Assembly (NCBI RefSeq): GCF_003996855.1
Contig: NZ_NRQY01000001.1
Coordinates: forward strand, 296,259-341,362
DNA length: 45,104 nucleotides
Direction of reading: 5' to 3'
DNA from: Morganella morganii
GTDB taxonomy: Bacteria > Pseudomonadota > Gammaproteobacteria > Enterobacterales > Enterobacteriaceae
Shown here: one piece after another, positions 25,423 through 34,186 of the stretch
Layout: each line of letters begins with the position of its first letter
Position numbering within the stretch: position 1 is the first letter of the stretch
Translations under genes and position numbers: made by a program
Notes under the pieces: model-generated
Seen by the model: the letters and a program-made list of their open reading frames with translations, nothing else
Databases searched by the model: none
Told to the model about the DNA's origin: nothing

Positions 25423-26768
25423 TGCGGCTGACGTTTATTCATCCGGCGATCGGCCACCGGCGCGGTGAAGCCTATCTGCGTTCCTGGCAGATGGAGCCGC
25501 TGCCGGTCGCGGCGCTGAAAGGGCTGACACCGGCAGATATTGAAACCCGTTTTTATGACGATCGTCTTGAACTGATCCCGTTTGATGAACCGGCCGATCT
25601 GATTTCTATCTCAGTCGAAACTTACACCGCGAAGCGGGCTTATCAGATAGCCAGTGAATACAGAAAGCGCGGCGTGCCGGTACTGATGGGCGGGTTCCAC
25701 GCCACACTGATGCCGGAGGAAGTGAAACGCTTTGCGGATGTCATTATCACCGGAGAGGCAGAGTCAGTCTGGGAAACCATGATTGACGATTTACGCCACG
25801 GCACATTGCAGCGGGAATACCACGGCACACAGACCGATCTGCGCGGTATCCGGGCTGATCGCAGCCTGTTTGCGGGTAAACGTTACCTGCAGATAGGCCT
25901 GGTGGAAACCGGGCGCGGCTGCCGCTTTCATTGTGAATTTTGTGCGGTGCAGTCGTTTTATCAGCAGCGTTACCGGCGGCGCGACCCGGATCATGTGCTG
26001 CGGGAGTTATCAGGACTGAAAGGTACGAAAAATCTGTTTTTCTTTGTGGATGATAATTTTGCGGGCAGTCTGCGGGAAAGCCGTGAGTTTCTGCCGGCAC
26101 TGGCAAAAGCCGGAGTCCGCTGGGTAACTCAGATGAGTATTGATGCCGCTCATGATGAGGAGTTTGTCCGCGCACTGTCACAGGCGGGATGCAGGGGGGT
26201 TCTGATAGGTTTTGAATCCCTGAATGAAGCCAATCTGCGGCAGATGAAAAAAGGTTTTAACACGATGAAAGGCGGCTACAGTCAGGCGCTGGCTAACCTG
26301 CGCCGCCATCATATTGCGGTCTACGGCACGTTTGTGTTCGGTTATGACCATGATACCCCGGATTCATTCGGCGAAGCGGTCACTTACGCCCGCGAACAGA
26401 GCATGTATATCGCGGCATTCAACCATATGACGCCGTTTCCGGGCACACCGCTTTATGCACGGCTGGCACAGGAAAACCGCCTGCGCTATGAACACTGGTG
26501 GCTCGATGATAACTATCGTTACAATGAGCTGCCGTTTTATCCGGCACAGCTGTCTCCGGAGGCAGTAACGCAGGGGTGCCTCTCGGCAAGGAAGGCATTT
26601 TACAGTTCACGTTCGATTCTTCAGCGCAGCTGGCGTAACCGGGGGGATTTTTTTATGTTTCGCAATTATTTCCCTATTAACTGGCTGCATCACCGTGAGA
26701 TAAGCAGCCGCAACGGCTATCCGCTCGGTGATGAGAATTGGCAGGGTAAATTAGCAGAGGTCAAATGA
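25422..26768 (+). CDS. Cobalamin-binding-type radical SAM enzyme 2
   Basis: 448 residues; ATG shares a base with the preceding TGA. N-terminal B12-type domain ends with VLMGGFHATLMPEEVKRFAD. The Fe-S motif CRFHCEFC lies at residues 167-174. The barrel has FFFVDDNFAGS, GVLIGFESLNE and GTFVFGYDHDTPDSF, as in BchE/HpnJ-type enzymes. It belongs to a subgroup with the third and fourth radical SAM genes of this arm, all lacking the basic N-terminal extension of enzymes 1 and 5. Substrate unknown. Confidence 0.9.
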   Translation: MRLTFIHPAIGHRRGEAYLRSWQMEPLPVAALKGLTPADIETRFYDDRLELIPFDEPADLISISVETYTAKRAYQIASEYRKRGVPVLMGGFHATLMPEEVKRFADVIITGEAESVWETMIDDLRHGTLQREYHGTQTDLRGIRADRSLFAGKRYLQIGLVETGRGCRFHCEFCAVQSFYQQRYRRRDPDHVLRELSGLKGTKNLFFFVDDNFAGSLRESREFLPALAKAGVRWVTQMSIDAAHDEEFVRALSQAGCRGVLIGFESLNEANLRQMKKGFNTMKGGYSQALANLRRHHIAVYGTFVFGYDHDTPDSFGEAVTYAREQSMYIAAFNHMTPFPGTPLYARLAQENRLRYEHWWLDDNYRYNELPFYPAQLSPEAVTQGCLSARKAFYSSRSILQRSWRNRGDFFMFRNYFPINWLHHREISSRNGYPLGDENWQGKLAEVK

Positions 26769-27793
26769 TAGAGGTTATTGACGCGACAACGGAGCATATC
26801 GCGGATTTGCTCAGGCTCCTTGAAGAGAACTCCATGCAGGGGGACTGGGAGCTGGTGATGACCCGGCGGCCCGGTTATTTTTCCCCGAAGGATGATTTCG
26901 GTGAGGTCTATCCGGCACTGGCAAGAGACGGCGACACGCTGGTGGGTATGTGTCAGCTGACCATACAGACCGGCCGGGTTAACGGCGAAGAAGCACAGAT
27001 GGGCTATCTCGGCAGTCTGCGAATTGTACCGAAATACCGTAATCACCTGAAAGTGTTACAGGCCGGGTTTTCTTATCTGCGGCAGCTGCCGACACCGGAT
27101 CACTGCTACACCAGCATTGCGGAAAACAATTTGCTGGCCAGGCGACTGCTGGAACGGGGTGTTGAGGGCTTACCGCTCTACCGCTCCCTGAGCAGCATGA
27201 GTACGCTGGCGATCAGCAAGAGCAGAGGCAAAAACCGCGGATTATGGAAAGTGGTGCCGCCGGAAGATTACACGGATGTGATCCGTTTCTTTGCTGAAGA
27301 GTCTGTATCCCGTCAGCTGGCACCGGCACTGAACCTGAAAGCCATGCAGCAGACCGGTATCACGGTACTCGGCAGCTATCAGAACGGACAGCTGGTGGCC
27401 TGCGGTATGCTCTGGGATCAGCGATCCTTCAAACAGGTTATTGTGGCCGGTTACTCTGCCAGAATGAAGATGCTGCGTCCGCTTTACAATGCCCTTGCCG
27501 GGATGACCCGGCGGCCGCAGATGCCGGCGGCGGGAGACGTGATTCCGCAGAGTTTTCTGTCATTCCTGGCCTGTACGGATGATACCAAACTGCCGGATCT
27601 GATAGAGGAAGCTCTGCTGTACTGCACCACGCCGATTATGACGGTCGGGCTCCCGTCCGGACACATCTGCACCAATGATGTGATTAACCGCACCGGGGCG
27701 TCCGTTTACCGCACCCGGATTTACGGCGTCGACCTGACTGCCGCACCGCAGTGGGACGGCCGGATTGTGTGGCCGGAGATAGCGCTGCTGTGA
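26765..27793 (+). CDS. GNAT-family N-acyltransferase
   Basis: 342 residues, starting in ATGA overlap with the preceding stop. The N-terminal half is a GNAT domain (LARDGDTLVGMCQLTI, then AQMGYLGSLRIVPKYRNHLKVLQAGF), where RNHLKVLQ takes the place of the acetyl-CoA pyrophosphate loop. The C-terminal half continues as a second, weaker GNAT-like unit (VLGSYQNGQLVACGMLWDQ). It may transfer an acyl group in the pathway, perhaps together with the GH3 ligase. Its stop is overlapped by the next start. Confidence 0.75.
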   Translation: MIEVIDATTEHIADLLRLLEENSMQGDWELVMTRRPGYFSPKDDFGEVYPALARDGDTLVGMCQLTIQTGRVNGEEAQMGYLGSLRIVPKYRNHLKVLQAGFSYLRQLPTPDHCYTSIAENNLLARRLLERGVEGLPLYRSLSSMSTLAISKSRGKNRGLWKVVPPEDYTDVIRFFAEESVSRQLAPALNLKAMQQTGITVLGSYQNGQLVACGMLWDQRSFKQVIVAGYSARMKMLRPLYNALAGMTRRPQMPAAGDVIPQSFLSFLACTDDTKLPDLIEEALLYCTTPIMTVGLPSGHICTNDVINRTGASVYRTRIYGVDLTAAPQWDGRIVWPEIALL

Positions 27794-29091
27794 ATATCGT
27801 GCTTATCTACCCGAATATGGGGGATTATCGCACGAAAGATGCTATGACACCGCTGGCAATCGGCATTCTGGCGGCGTTGTCGCCGGGACACCGGGTGACA
27901 TTTTACGATGACCGGCTGGATATCATCCCGGACGAACTGCCGGAAGCGGATTTAATTGCGATTTCGGTGGAAACGTTCACGGCACAGCGCAGTTATCAGC
28001 TTTCTGACCGGTTCCGCCATCAGGGGAAAACCGTGGTGATGGGGGGCTGCCATGTCACCTTTATGCCGGATGAGGCATTACAGCATGCTGACAGTGTGTT
28101 GCTCGGTGATGCGGAAGGCGCGTGGGAACAGATGCTGGCGGACTGTGAACGTAACGCGCTGAAGCCCCGTTACCGGGGGGCGCATGACCGCCTGCTTGCC
28201 GGCTGCCGTATTGACCGGACGATTTTTGAGGGTAAGCGTTATGCCCCTGTGTCGCTGGTGCAGTTCTCGCGCGGCTGCCGCTTTGCCTGTGATTTTTGTT
28301 CCATTCACGCCTTTTACCCAGAGGGCGCGCGCACCCGGCCGGTTGATGAAATGCGGGACGAAATTTTATCTCTGCCTGCAAAACGGTTTCTGATTTTTGT
28401 GGATGATAATCTCTTTGCCGGTAAACGGGTACTGAATGAACTGCTGGCGATGCTCACACCGCTGAAACGCCGCTGGGGATGCCAGATAAGCATTGATATT
28501 GCCCGCAATGAGGAGATGCTGGATAAACTGGCCGCCGCAGGCTGCTGTTTTGTGCTGATCGGTTTTGAAAGCCTGAATGAAACTACGCTCAGGCGGATGG
28601 GAAAATCCCGCAGCCATACCGCGAAGGATTATGCCGCTGTGCTGGCGGCGCTGTACCGGAGCGGTATTTGTGTTTATGGCACCTTTATTTTCGGCTACGA
28701 CGAAGATACACCGGAGACAATCCGCAGCACACTGGCCTTTGCGGAAAGCAATAAACTGGCGATTGCCAATTTTAATCTGCTGATCCCGACACCCGGCACG
28801 GCGCTGTATGCCCGGCTGGAGGCGGAAGGCCGGCTGGTTTATCCGGCCTGGTGGCTCAATCCGGATTTCCGTTACGGGGAACCGGTTTTCCGTCCGGGCG
28901 GAATGAGTATCGCAGAACTGGCTGACGGATGTTTTTATGCCCGCACCCGCTTTTACCGTTATACGTCCATTATCCGGCGTCTGTGCCGTGCCGGCCGCTG
29001 GCGTACTCTGCTGGTGGCCTGGCTTTACAATATCGCCTCACACCGGGATATTGCCCGCAAACAGGGAATACGCCCGGGAGAAAAAGGGTGA
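27790..29091 (+). CDS. Cobalamin-binding-type radical SAM enzyme 3
   Basis: 433 residues from GTG 27790 (GTGA overlap); an earlier in-frame ATG at 27751 would extend into the GNAT gene and precede the conserved NIVLIYPNMG start. B12-type domain with VVMGGCHVTFMPDEALQHAD; Fe-S motif CRFACDFC at residues 163-170; FVDDNLFAG, FVLIGFESLNE and TFIFGYDEDTPE follow. Closest to the neighbouring enzymes 2 and 4. Again coupled to the next gene by overlap. Confidence 0.9.
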   Translation: MNIVLIYPNMGDYRTKDAMTPLAIGILAALSPGHRVTFYDDRLDIIPDELPEADLIAISVETFTAQRSYQLSDRFRHQGKTVVMGGCHVTFMPDEALQHADSVLLGDAEGAWEQMLADCERNALKPRYRGAHDRLLAGCRIDRTIFEGKRYAPVSLVQFSRGCRFACDFCSIHAFYPEGARTRPVDEMRDEILSLPAKRFLIFVDDNLFAGKRVLNELLAMLTPLKRRWGCQISIDIARNEEMLDKLAAAGCCFVLIGFESLNETTLRRMGKSRSHTAKDYAAVLAALYRSGICVYGTFIFGYDEDTPETIRSTLAFAESNKLAIANFNLLIPTPGTALYARLEAEGRLVYPAWWLNPDFRYGEPVFRPGGMSIAELADGCFYARTRFYRYTSIIRRLCRAGRWRTLLVAWLYNIASHRDIARKQGIRPGEKG

Positions 29092-30431
29092 AACTGATAC
29101 TGATTAAACCGAATATCGGCCGTCAGGAGCACAGCCTGTATGTCGATGAGGGGCGGATGGAGCCGCTCATGCTGGAGGTTCTCGCCGGGCTGACCCCGCC
29201 GGATGTGGAAGTGGTGCTGTATGACGACCGGATGGAAACCATTCCTTATGATGAACCGGCGGATCTGGTCGCGATAACTGTGGAAACCTTTACCGCCCGC
29301 CGCGCCTATGAGATTGCGGCAGAATACCGTGCCCGTGATGTCCGGGTGGTGATGGGGGGGATCCACGCCACCCTGCTGCCGGAGGAAGTGGCTCAACATT
29401 GCGACAGTGTCTTTACCGGCGATGCGGAAACCCGCTGGACAGAGATGATCCGCGATGCGGAGAAAGGCCGTCTGAAGCCGCGCTATGATGCCCCTGCCGG
29501 AGTCGGTCAGGTCGATCATAATCTGTGCGGCTGTCTGCCGCGTCGTGATATCTTCCGGGGAAAAGGGTATCTGCCGATCAGCCTGATGCAGTTTACCCGC
29601 GGCTGCCGTTTTGCCTGCCGTTTCTGTGCTGTCAGCCGTTATTTCGGGCGGCAGCACTATATCCGCCGGATCGATGAAGTGGTGCGGGAGATTGAAACGC
29701 AAAAACCGAAATTTATCTTTTTTGTCGATGACAATATTGCCTCTGACCACCGGGAGCTGAGTGAGCTGTGTGGCGCGCTGGCCCCGCTGAATGTCCGCTG
29801 GATAAGCCAGGCGAGCCTGGATATGACCCGCAACCGCCGTCTGATGTCGCTGTTACAGCAGAGCGGCTGCTGGGGCAATGTCATGGGGTTTGAATCTATC
29901 AACCCGGACAGTCTGCGCGATGCGCGAAAATCGCCGAATATGCGGACATTTTCACAGTATCGCGAGGAAATTTCGGTATTACGGGACTTCGGATTGCAGA
30001 CCTGGGCGGCTTTTACCCTGGGATATGATCATGATACAGCCGAGACCGTGGAAGATACGGTGGAGTTCGCACTGAAAAATCGCTTTGCTTTTGCTGCCTA
30101 TAACATCCTGATGCCGTACCCGAATACGCCGCTGTATCAGCAGCTGGCGCAGGAAAACCGTCTGTTGTTTGACGGAAAATGGTGGCTGCATCCGGAATAC
30201 CGCTTTAATCAGGCGGCATTTCAGCCTGCCCGGATGAGCCCGGAAACCCTGACTGAACTGTGCCACGCGGCACGCAGCCGTTTTAACAGTGTACCATCGA
30301 TTATCCGGCGTTTCTCTGACCTGCGGCTGACCCTGCAATCGGTATCGCGCATGGCCACATTCTGGCGTTATACCCTGTTATTCCGCAAAGAGGTGCATAA
30401 AAAACACCGGATGCGCTTTGGGTTAAAATAG
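29088..30431 (+). CDS. Cobalamin-binding-type radical SAM enzyme 4
   Basis: 447 residues from GTG 29088, in GTGA overlap with the preceding stop; a longer frame from 28929 lies inside the previous gene. B12-type domain with VVMGGIHATLLPEEVAQHCD; Fe-S motif CRFACRFC at residues 173-180; FFVDDNIASD, NVMGFESINPDS and AFTLGYDHDTAETV. It shares MEPL..LxGLTPxDVE and DDRxExIPYDEPADL with enzyme 2, so the two are probably the closest paralogues. The phosphatase gene follows after nine bases. Confidence 0.9.
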   Translation: MKLILIKPNIGRQEHSLYVDEGRMEPLMLEVLAGLTPPDVEVVLYDDRMETIPYDEPADLVAITVETFTARRAYEIAAEYRARDVRVVMGGIHATLLPEEVAQHCDSVFTGDAETRWTEMIRDAEKGRLKPRYDAPAGVGQVDHNLCGCLPRRDIFRGKGYLPISLMQFTRGCRFACRFCAVSRYFGRQHYIRRIDEVVREIETQKPKFIFFVDDNIASDHRELSELCGALAPLNVRWISQASLDMTRNRRLMSLLQQSGCWGNVMGFESINPDSLRDARKSPNMRTFSQYREEISVLRDFGLQTWAAFTLGYDHDTAETVEDTVEFALKNRFAFAAYNILMPYPNTPLYQQLAQENRLLFDGKWWLHPEYRFNQAAFQPARMSPETLTELCHAARSRFNSVPSIIRRFSDLRLTLQSVSRMATFWRYTLLFRKEVHKKHRMRFGLK

Positions 30432-30440
30432 GAGGGATAA

Positions 30441-31049
30441 ATGAATACCAATCCGGATTCTTTTTCCCGCCGGGTTATCAGCTATCTGCTGTGGTGTATT
30501 CCGGTCAGCATGGTGTTTTTCACGGTTTATCCGCTGATGAATGCGTATACTGCCGGACGTGAAAGCCTGTATGCCCTGTGGTTTCCGGCTGAGCTGCATA
30601 TCCCGTTTGTGCCCGGTTTTATCTGGGTGTACTGCTCGTTTTACCTGATTATTCTGATGCCGGTTTTATTTCTGCCGCGCCGGGAGCACCGGCAGCTGGC
30701 ACTTACCTTTATAGTGATGACGCTGCTGGGCGGCGTGATCTTTTTTCTGTTTCCGGCACAGCTCGGTTTTGTGAGGCGGGTGCCGGAATCCCCGTTGTAT
30801 CAGACGATGTACACAACACTGTTTGCGCTGGATCACTCGCATAATCTGGTGCCATCCCTGCATGTGGCCTGGTCGTGTGCTGCGGTGCTGGCCATTATCC
30901 GCCATACCGGACGCGGGCTGACGCTGTTGTTTTTGTTCTGGCTGGTGCTGATTGTACTGTCTGTGCTGCTGGTTCATCAGCATCATGTGGCGGATGTGGC
31001 CACCGGCCTGCTGTTGGCGGTAACGGTTTCATATATGATGAGGAAATAG
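30441..31049 (+). CDS. PAP2-superfamily membrane phosphatase
   Basis: A 202-residue membrane protein with about six hydrophobic helices. PAP2 motifs are visible in the second half: SLHVAWS (with the catalytic-type His) and HQHHVADVATGLLLA (nucleophile His and Asp). The N-terminal KXXXXXXRP motif is not obvious. Such enzymes remove phosphate from lipid phosphates or exchange lipid head groups, as in phosphatidylinositol-ceramide synthase relatives. AGGAGG precedes the ATG. Its place in the cluster suggests a lipid-linked or amphipathic intermediate. Confidence 0.8.
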   Translation: MNTNPDSFSRRVISYLLWCIPVSMVFFTVYPLMNAYTAGRESLYALWFPAELHIPFVPGFIWVYCSFYLIILMPVLFLPRREHRQLALTFIVMTLLGGVIFFLFPAQLGFVRRVPESPLYQTMYTTLFALDHSHNLVPSLHVAWSCAAVLAIIRHTGRGLTLLFLFWLVLIVLSVLLVHQHHVADVATGLLLAVTVSYMMRK

Positions 31050-31051
31050 TA

Positions 31052-31672
31052 ATGAAAAGGATAATTATCAGTGCATTAATGATATTCAGTTTTTCGGTGT
31101 ACGCGCAACCCGGTGAAGAGGACGGTGCTATCCACAATGAACTGCGGCAGGTCATCGGCACGGTGGAAACGGCGATCAACAGCGGCGATTATGACAAAAT
31201 GCTGCCGGTGATGAGTGAAAATCTGCGTGCCACCCCGATCACCTAGGAGTTTATCTCCGGCAAAGCGGCGATAAAACCGTATTTTGAGTCCTGGTTCGGG
31301 CCGGACAAGTTCCTGAAAAAACTGAATATCAGTTTTAACGCCGATGTGGTGACAGAATTATCCCCGGATAAAACCTGGGGTGTTGCCTATGGCAAAGGGA
31401 TGGAAAAATATCAGCTCGGCGACGGCCGGACTTATGATTTTCCGACCCGCTGGACAGCAACTGTTGCTCTTGAGGACGGCGCCTGGAAAATCCGCACAAT
31501 TCATATCGGCACAGATTTCACGGATAACCCGCTGCTGAATGAAACCCGCAACGCCTTACAGGGCATGATGTACGGTGCGGGCGGTCTGGTGATTGGTCTG
31601 CTGGCCGGTATTGTGCTGTTCCGCCGTAAAAGTGCAGTAAAACCGCAGGCAGACGCCGGGAAGAAACAATAG
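31052..31672 (+). pseudogene. NTF2-like secreted protein with in-frame amber codon
   Basis: ATG at 31052 opens a signal peptide (MKRIIISALMIFSFSVYAQ) and an NTF2/SnoaL-like domain (NELRQVIGTVETAINSGDYDKML). An in-frame TAG at 31244-31246 stops it after 64 residues. The same frame then runs on to 31672 with the rest of the domain (EFISGKAAIKPYFESWFG, RWTATVALEDGAWKIRTIHIG) and a C-terminal membrane helix (GAGGLVIGLLAGIVLFRR). Total about 206 codons. A single base change (for example CAG to TAG) would explain it. It would be the last gene of the plus arm. Confidence 0.75.
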
Positions 31673-31699
31673 TTTAATAAAACAGCAGGTTATGTAGCT

Positions 31700-31806
31700 C
31701 GTCGGGTAACGGGCAGGTGAACGAAAAGCATGCGCGTCATGGATGACGCGCCTGAGCTTACAAGGATGTATTTACAGCGACTTTTCGTTTTGCCCGTTAT
31801 CAGACG
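31700..31806. repeat. Palindromic intergenic repeat element (about 107 bases)
   Basis: An imperfect long palindrome. The outer arms are CGTCGGGTAACGGGCA and TGCCCGTTATCAGACG, then AACGAAAAG and CTTTTCGTT. In the middle is a perfect 9-bp stem GCGCGTCAT / ATGACGCGC (31732-31751), followed by CCTGAGCTTACAAGGATGTA. It codes for nothing and lies between two convergent operons. It has the build of enterobacterial ERIC/YPAL-type non-autonomous elements, though it is not the ERIC sequence itself. Confidence 0.75.
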
Positions 31807-31837
31807 TTGCACGGACTGACAGAAATCACCATCTCTT

Positions 31838-32758
31838 TTATTTCTCCGGCGGAAACACAAAATCCAGATCTGCCGGTGCTCCCATCTGCGGTGCAGGCCG
31901 CACACCATAGCGCCACATGGTGAAATAGACACGCCAGAAGGTCGGACGCGGCTGGTTATCTACCAGCGACGGCAGTTCATACCACGGTGCCTGCGGGTGC
32001 TGGTGGTGAGCGAGATGGCAGTGATAATTCAGCGCCAGCCAGCGGGAAACAGGCAGAACTTTCAGGTTCCATGCGCCGTTCATCACATCGCGGCGGCTCC
32101 AGGCATGATCTGCATATTGCAGTGCTGACCAGTGAAGCCCGAAGACCCACAGGCAGAGCAGATAACCGGTCACACTTAAATCCAGCACCCAAAACAGCAG
32201 CGCCTGCCAGAGAAATGCACCGAGCAATTCATACCAGATGGTCAGCGGCGGCAGTTTTGCCAGTTCCGGGACTTGTGAGCCGAACCCCAGCGCTGGTGCG
32301 ATTTTGGTGACAAACACCCGGGAGCGGTACACGGCCGGCGCAATAAACCAGATCAGATTACCCAGCAGCACACAAAAATAGTACAGTCCGAGCAGATTCC
32401 CGCCGTACATCCAGATATTACGCAGCCAGCGCGGCTGATCCGGCAGATAATAATCATACAGTTCTTTATCTGTCCGGTTATTTTTGTGGTGATTCAGATG
32501 CGCGCGGCGTTGCAGGGTAAAGGAGGCCGGAAATGCCCACGCGGCAATAACTCCGATCACCCGGTTACCGGCGGCAGAACGGGCAGCCACGCCGTGCACC
32601 GCTTCATGCAGAATGGCAAACGGCATGTTGTTGATCAGCATAAAACCGGCCAGAGCGGGCAGGGCATAGTACCAGGTGAGATGGCTCACGCCCCATAAAC
32701 AGGCTGCTGCCGCAGTAATCGAAAAAACCAGCAGAATACTGTTGAGTAAAAGACGCAT
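31838..32758 (-). CDS. Membrane fatty-acid desaturase-family protein
   Basis: 306 residues with four to six hydrophobic helices. The three histidine boxes of the membrane desaturase/hydroxylase family are present: HEAVH near residue 51, HLNHH near 88, and HLAHHQHP near 248. They bind a di-iron centre that oxidises or desaturates acyl chains. The ATG overlaps the stop of the upstream radical SAM gene (ATGA). It is the last gene of the minus arm and points to a lipid-like or carotenoid-like substrate. Confidence 0.88.
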   Translation of the reverse strand: MRLLLNSILLVFSITAAAACLWGVSHLTWYYALPALAGFMLINNMPFAILHEAVHGVAARSAAGNRVIGVIAAWAFPASFTLQRRAHLNHHKNNRTDKELYDYYLPDQPRWLRNIWMYGGNLLGLYYFCVLLGNLIWFIAPAVYRSRVFVTKIAPALGFGSQVPELAKLPPLTIWYELLGAFLWQALLFWVLDLSVTGYLLCLWVFGLHWSALQYADHAWSRRDVMNGAWNLKVLPVSRWLALNYHCHLAHHQHPQAPWYELPSLVDNQPRPTFWRVYFTMWRYGVRPAPQMGAPADLDFVFPPEK

Positions 32759-34131
32759 CAGTCTGTTTTCCTTGTGTTATTCGTCACTACCACCGGGTCG
32801 AACAGTCCGGTTTTTTCATGGCGTAACCGGCGTGCATACAGCCGGAAGCCCAGATTGGCTGCCAGGCGGATAAAACGGCTGCCCGGACGGTGCAATACCC
32901 GGCGCAGAATGGCCGTCAGGCGGTATGTTTCCCGCCAGGCCTCGTGCAGTAAGGATTGCAGCATTTCCGGTGACATATTTTTAGGCTGAAAAACCACATG
33001 TTCGTTGTCATACAGGCTCAGATCCTGTGTGATTAAGCGGCCTTCTTCCGCCATTCTCTGCCACAGACGTGTACCCGGCAGCGGGGTGAGGACGGAAAAA
33101 CGCACCAGATCTAACCCGAGAGACGGGATCTGCCGCAGGGTATCACGGATGCTTTCCGGTGTATCTTCATCAAATCCGAGTACAAAACAGCCGAGCGCGG
33201 CAATCCGGTTATCGCGCAGCCGCCGGATCTGACGGCGGTACTCGCTGACCTGATTACAGTTTTTTCCTGTGGCGGTCATGGTCTGCTGACTGAGGTTCTC
33301 CAGCCCGATAAGCAGCCCTTCGCAGCCGCTGTCACACAGTGCCCGGAATACCTCGTCGTCATCTGTCACATTGAGTGTCGCCAGTCCCGACCAGCGGATT
33401 TTAAGCGGAATCAGTGCCCGGAACAGGGTGAGGCTGTACTGCCGGTCGGCATACAGGTTAGGGTCGAAAAATATCCAGCGCTGTTTACCGCTTTGTTTTA
33501 TTTCATCAATAACCTCTGCCACCGGACGTGCCGTGCCTTTTCGTCCCCACTGATGCTGTACAGAACAGAATTCACAGGCAAGCGGGCAGCCCCGGTCGGC
33601 AATAACAGTGGCGATATTCATATAGGCGCGGGGCGGCAGCAGATCACGGCGCGGAACCGGTCCCGGCAGAAAGCCGCGTTCCGGCCGGTGCTGATAGCGC
33701 GGCTGCGGATGCCCGTCAGCCATATCCTGCAAAAATTGCGGCCAGATATATTCACCGGCGCCGATAAGCACGGTATCCGCATATTGTGCGGCTTCATCCG
33801 GTTGCAGTGTGACGTGTGCGCCGCCCATCACGGTTCTTGCCCCCCGTTCACGCCAGTAACGGCACAGTGCATAGGCGCGGGGAGAAGAGGATGCAGTGGC
33901 GGTGATCACCACCAGATCAAAATTTCCGCCTGTGACCGGCGGGGAGACACCTTCATCACAGAGGGTCAGTTCCGCATTGAGATGCGGGGGAACCAGGGCG
34001 GCGAGGGTGATAAGGGTCAGCGGGGCATAACTGATCGCGACGGAAAATGCGCTTTTCCGGTAGCGGTAAGTCCTGTCAAACGGCAAAATCAGTAATATTT
34101 TCACCGGTGCTTCCTGCTCCGCGGATGACAT
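32758..34131 (-). CDS. Cobalamin-binding-type radical SAM enzyme 5
   Basis: 457 residues if started at ATG 34131 (GGAAGA five bases upstream). A GTG at 34104 (VKILLILPF), after AGGAAG, is an equally good start by comparison with the other cluster members. B12-type domain with TVMGGAHVTLQPDEAAQYAD; Fe-S motif CPLACEFC at residues 182-189; FFDPNLYADRQ, LLIGLENLSQ and CFVLGFDEDTPES. It is the partner of enzyme 1 (shared SYAPLTLITLAALVP and RxSxLTPLPGT). Desaturase gene overlaps its stop. Confidence 0.9.
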   Translation of the reverse strand: MSSAEQEAPVKILLILPFDRTYRYRKSAFSVAISYAPLTLITLAALVPPHLNAELTLCDEGVSPPVTGGNFDLVVITATASSSPRAYALCRYWRERGARTVMGGAHVTLQPDEAAQYADTVLIGAGEYIWPQFLQDMADGHPQPRYQHRPERGFLPGPVPRRDLLPPRAYMNIATVIADRGCPLACEFCSVQHQWGRKGTARPVAEVIDEIKQSGKQRWIFFDPNLYADRQYSLTLFRALIPLKIRWSGLATLNVTDDDEVFRALCDSGCEGLLIGLENLSQQTMTATGKNCNQVSEYRRQIRRLRDNRIAALGCFVLGFDEDTPESIRDTLRQIPSLGLDLVRFSVLTPLPGTRLWQRMAEEGRLITQDLSLYDNEHVVFQPKNMSPEMLQSLLHEAWRETYRLTAILRRVLHRPGSRFIRLAANLGFRLYARRLRHEKTGLFDPVVVTNNTRKTD

Positions 34132-34186
34132 AAGGTCTTCCACAATGGCACAGTCCGCACCGGGACGCACTGTGCCGGATCAAAGA

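Noticed and set aside
29025..29750. A 241-codon minus-strand frame
   Set aside because: Antisense to a radical SAM gene with conserved motifs; GC-rich antisense frames are common here.
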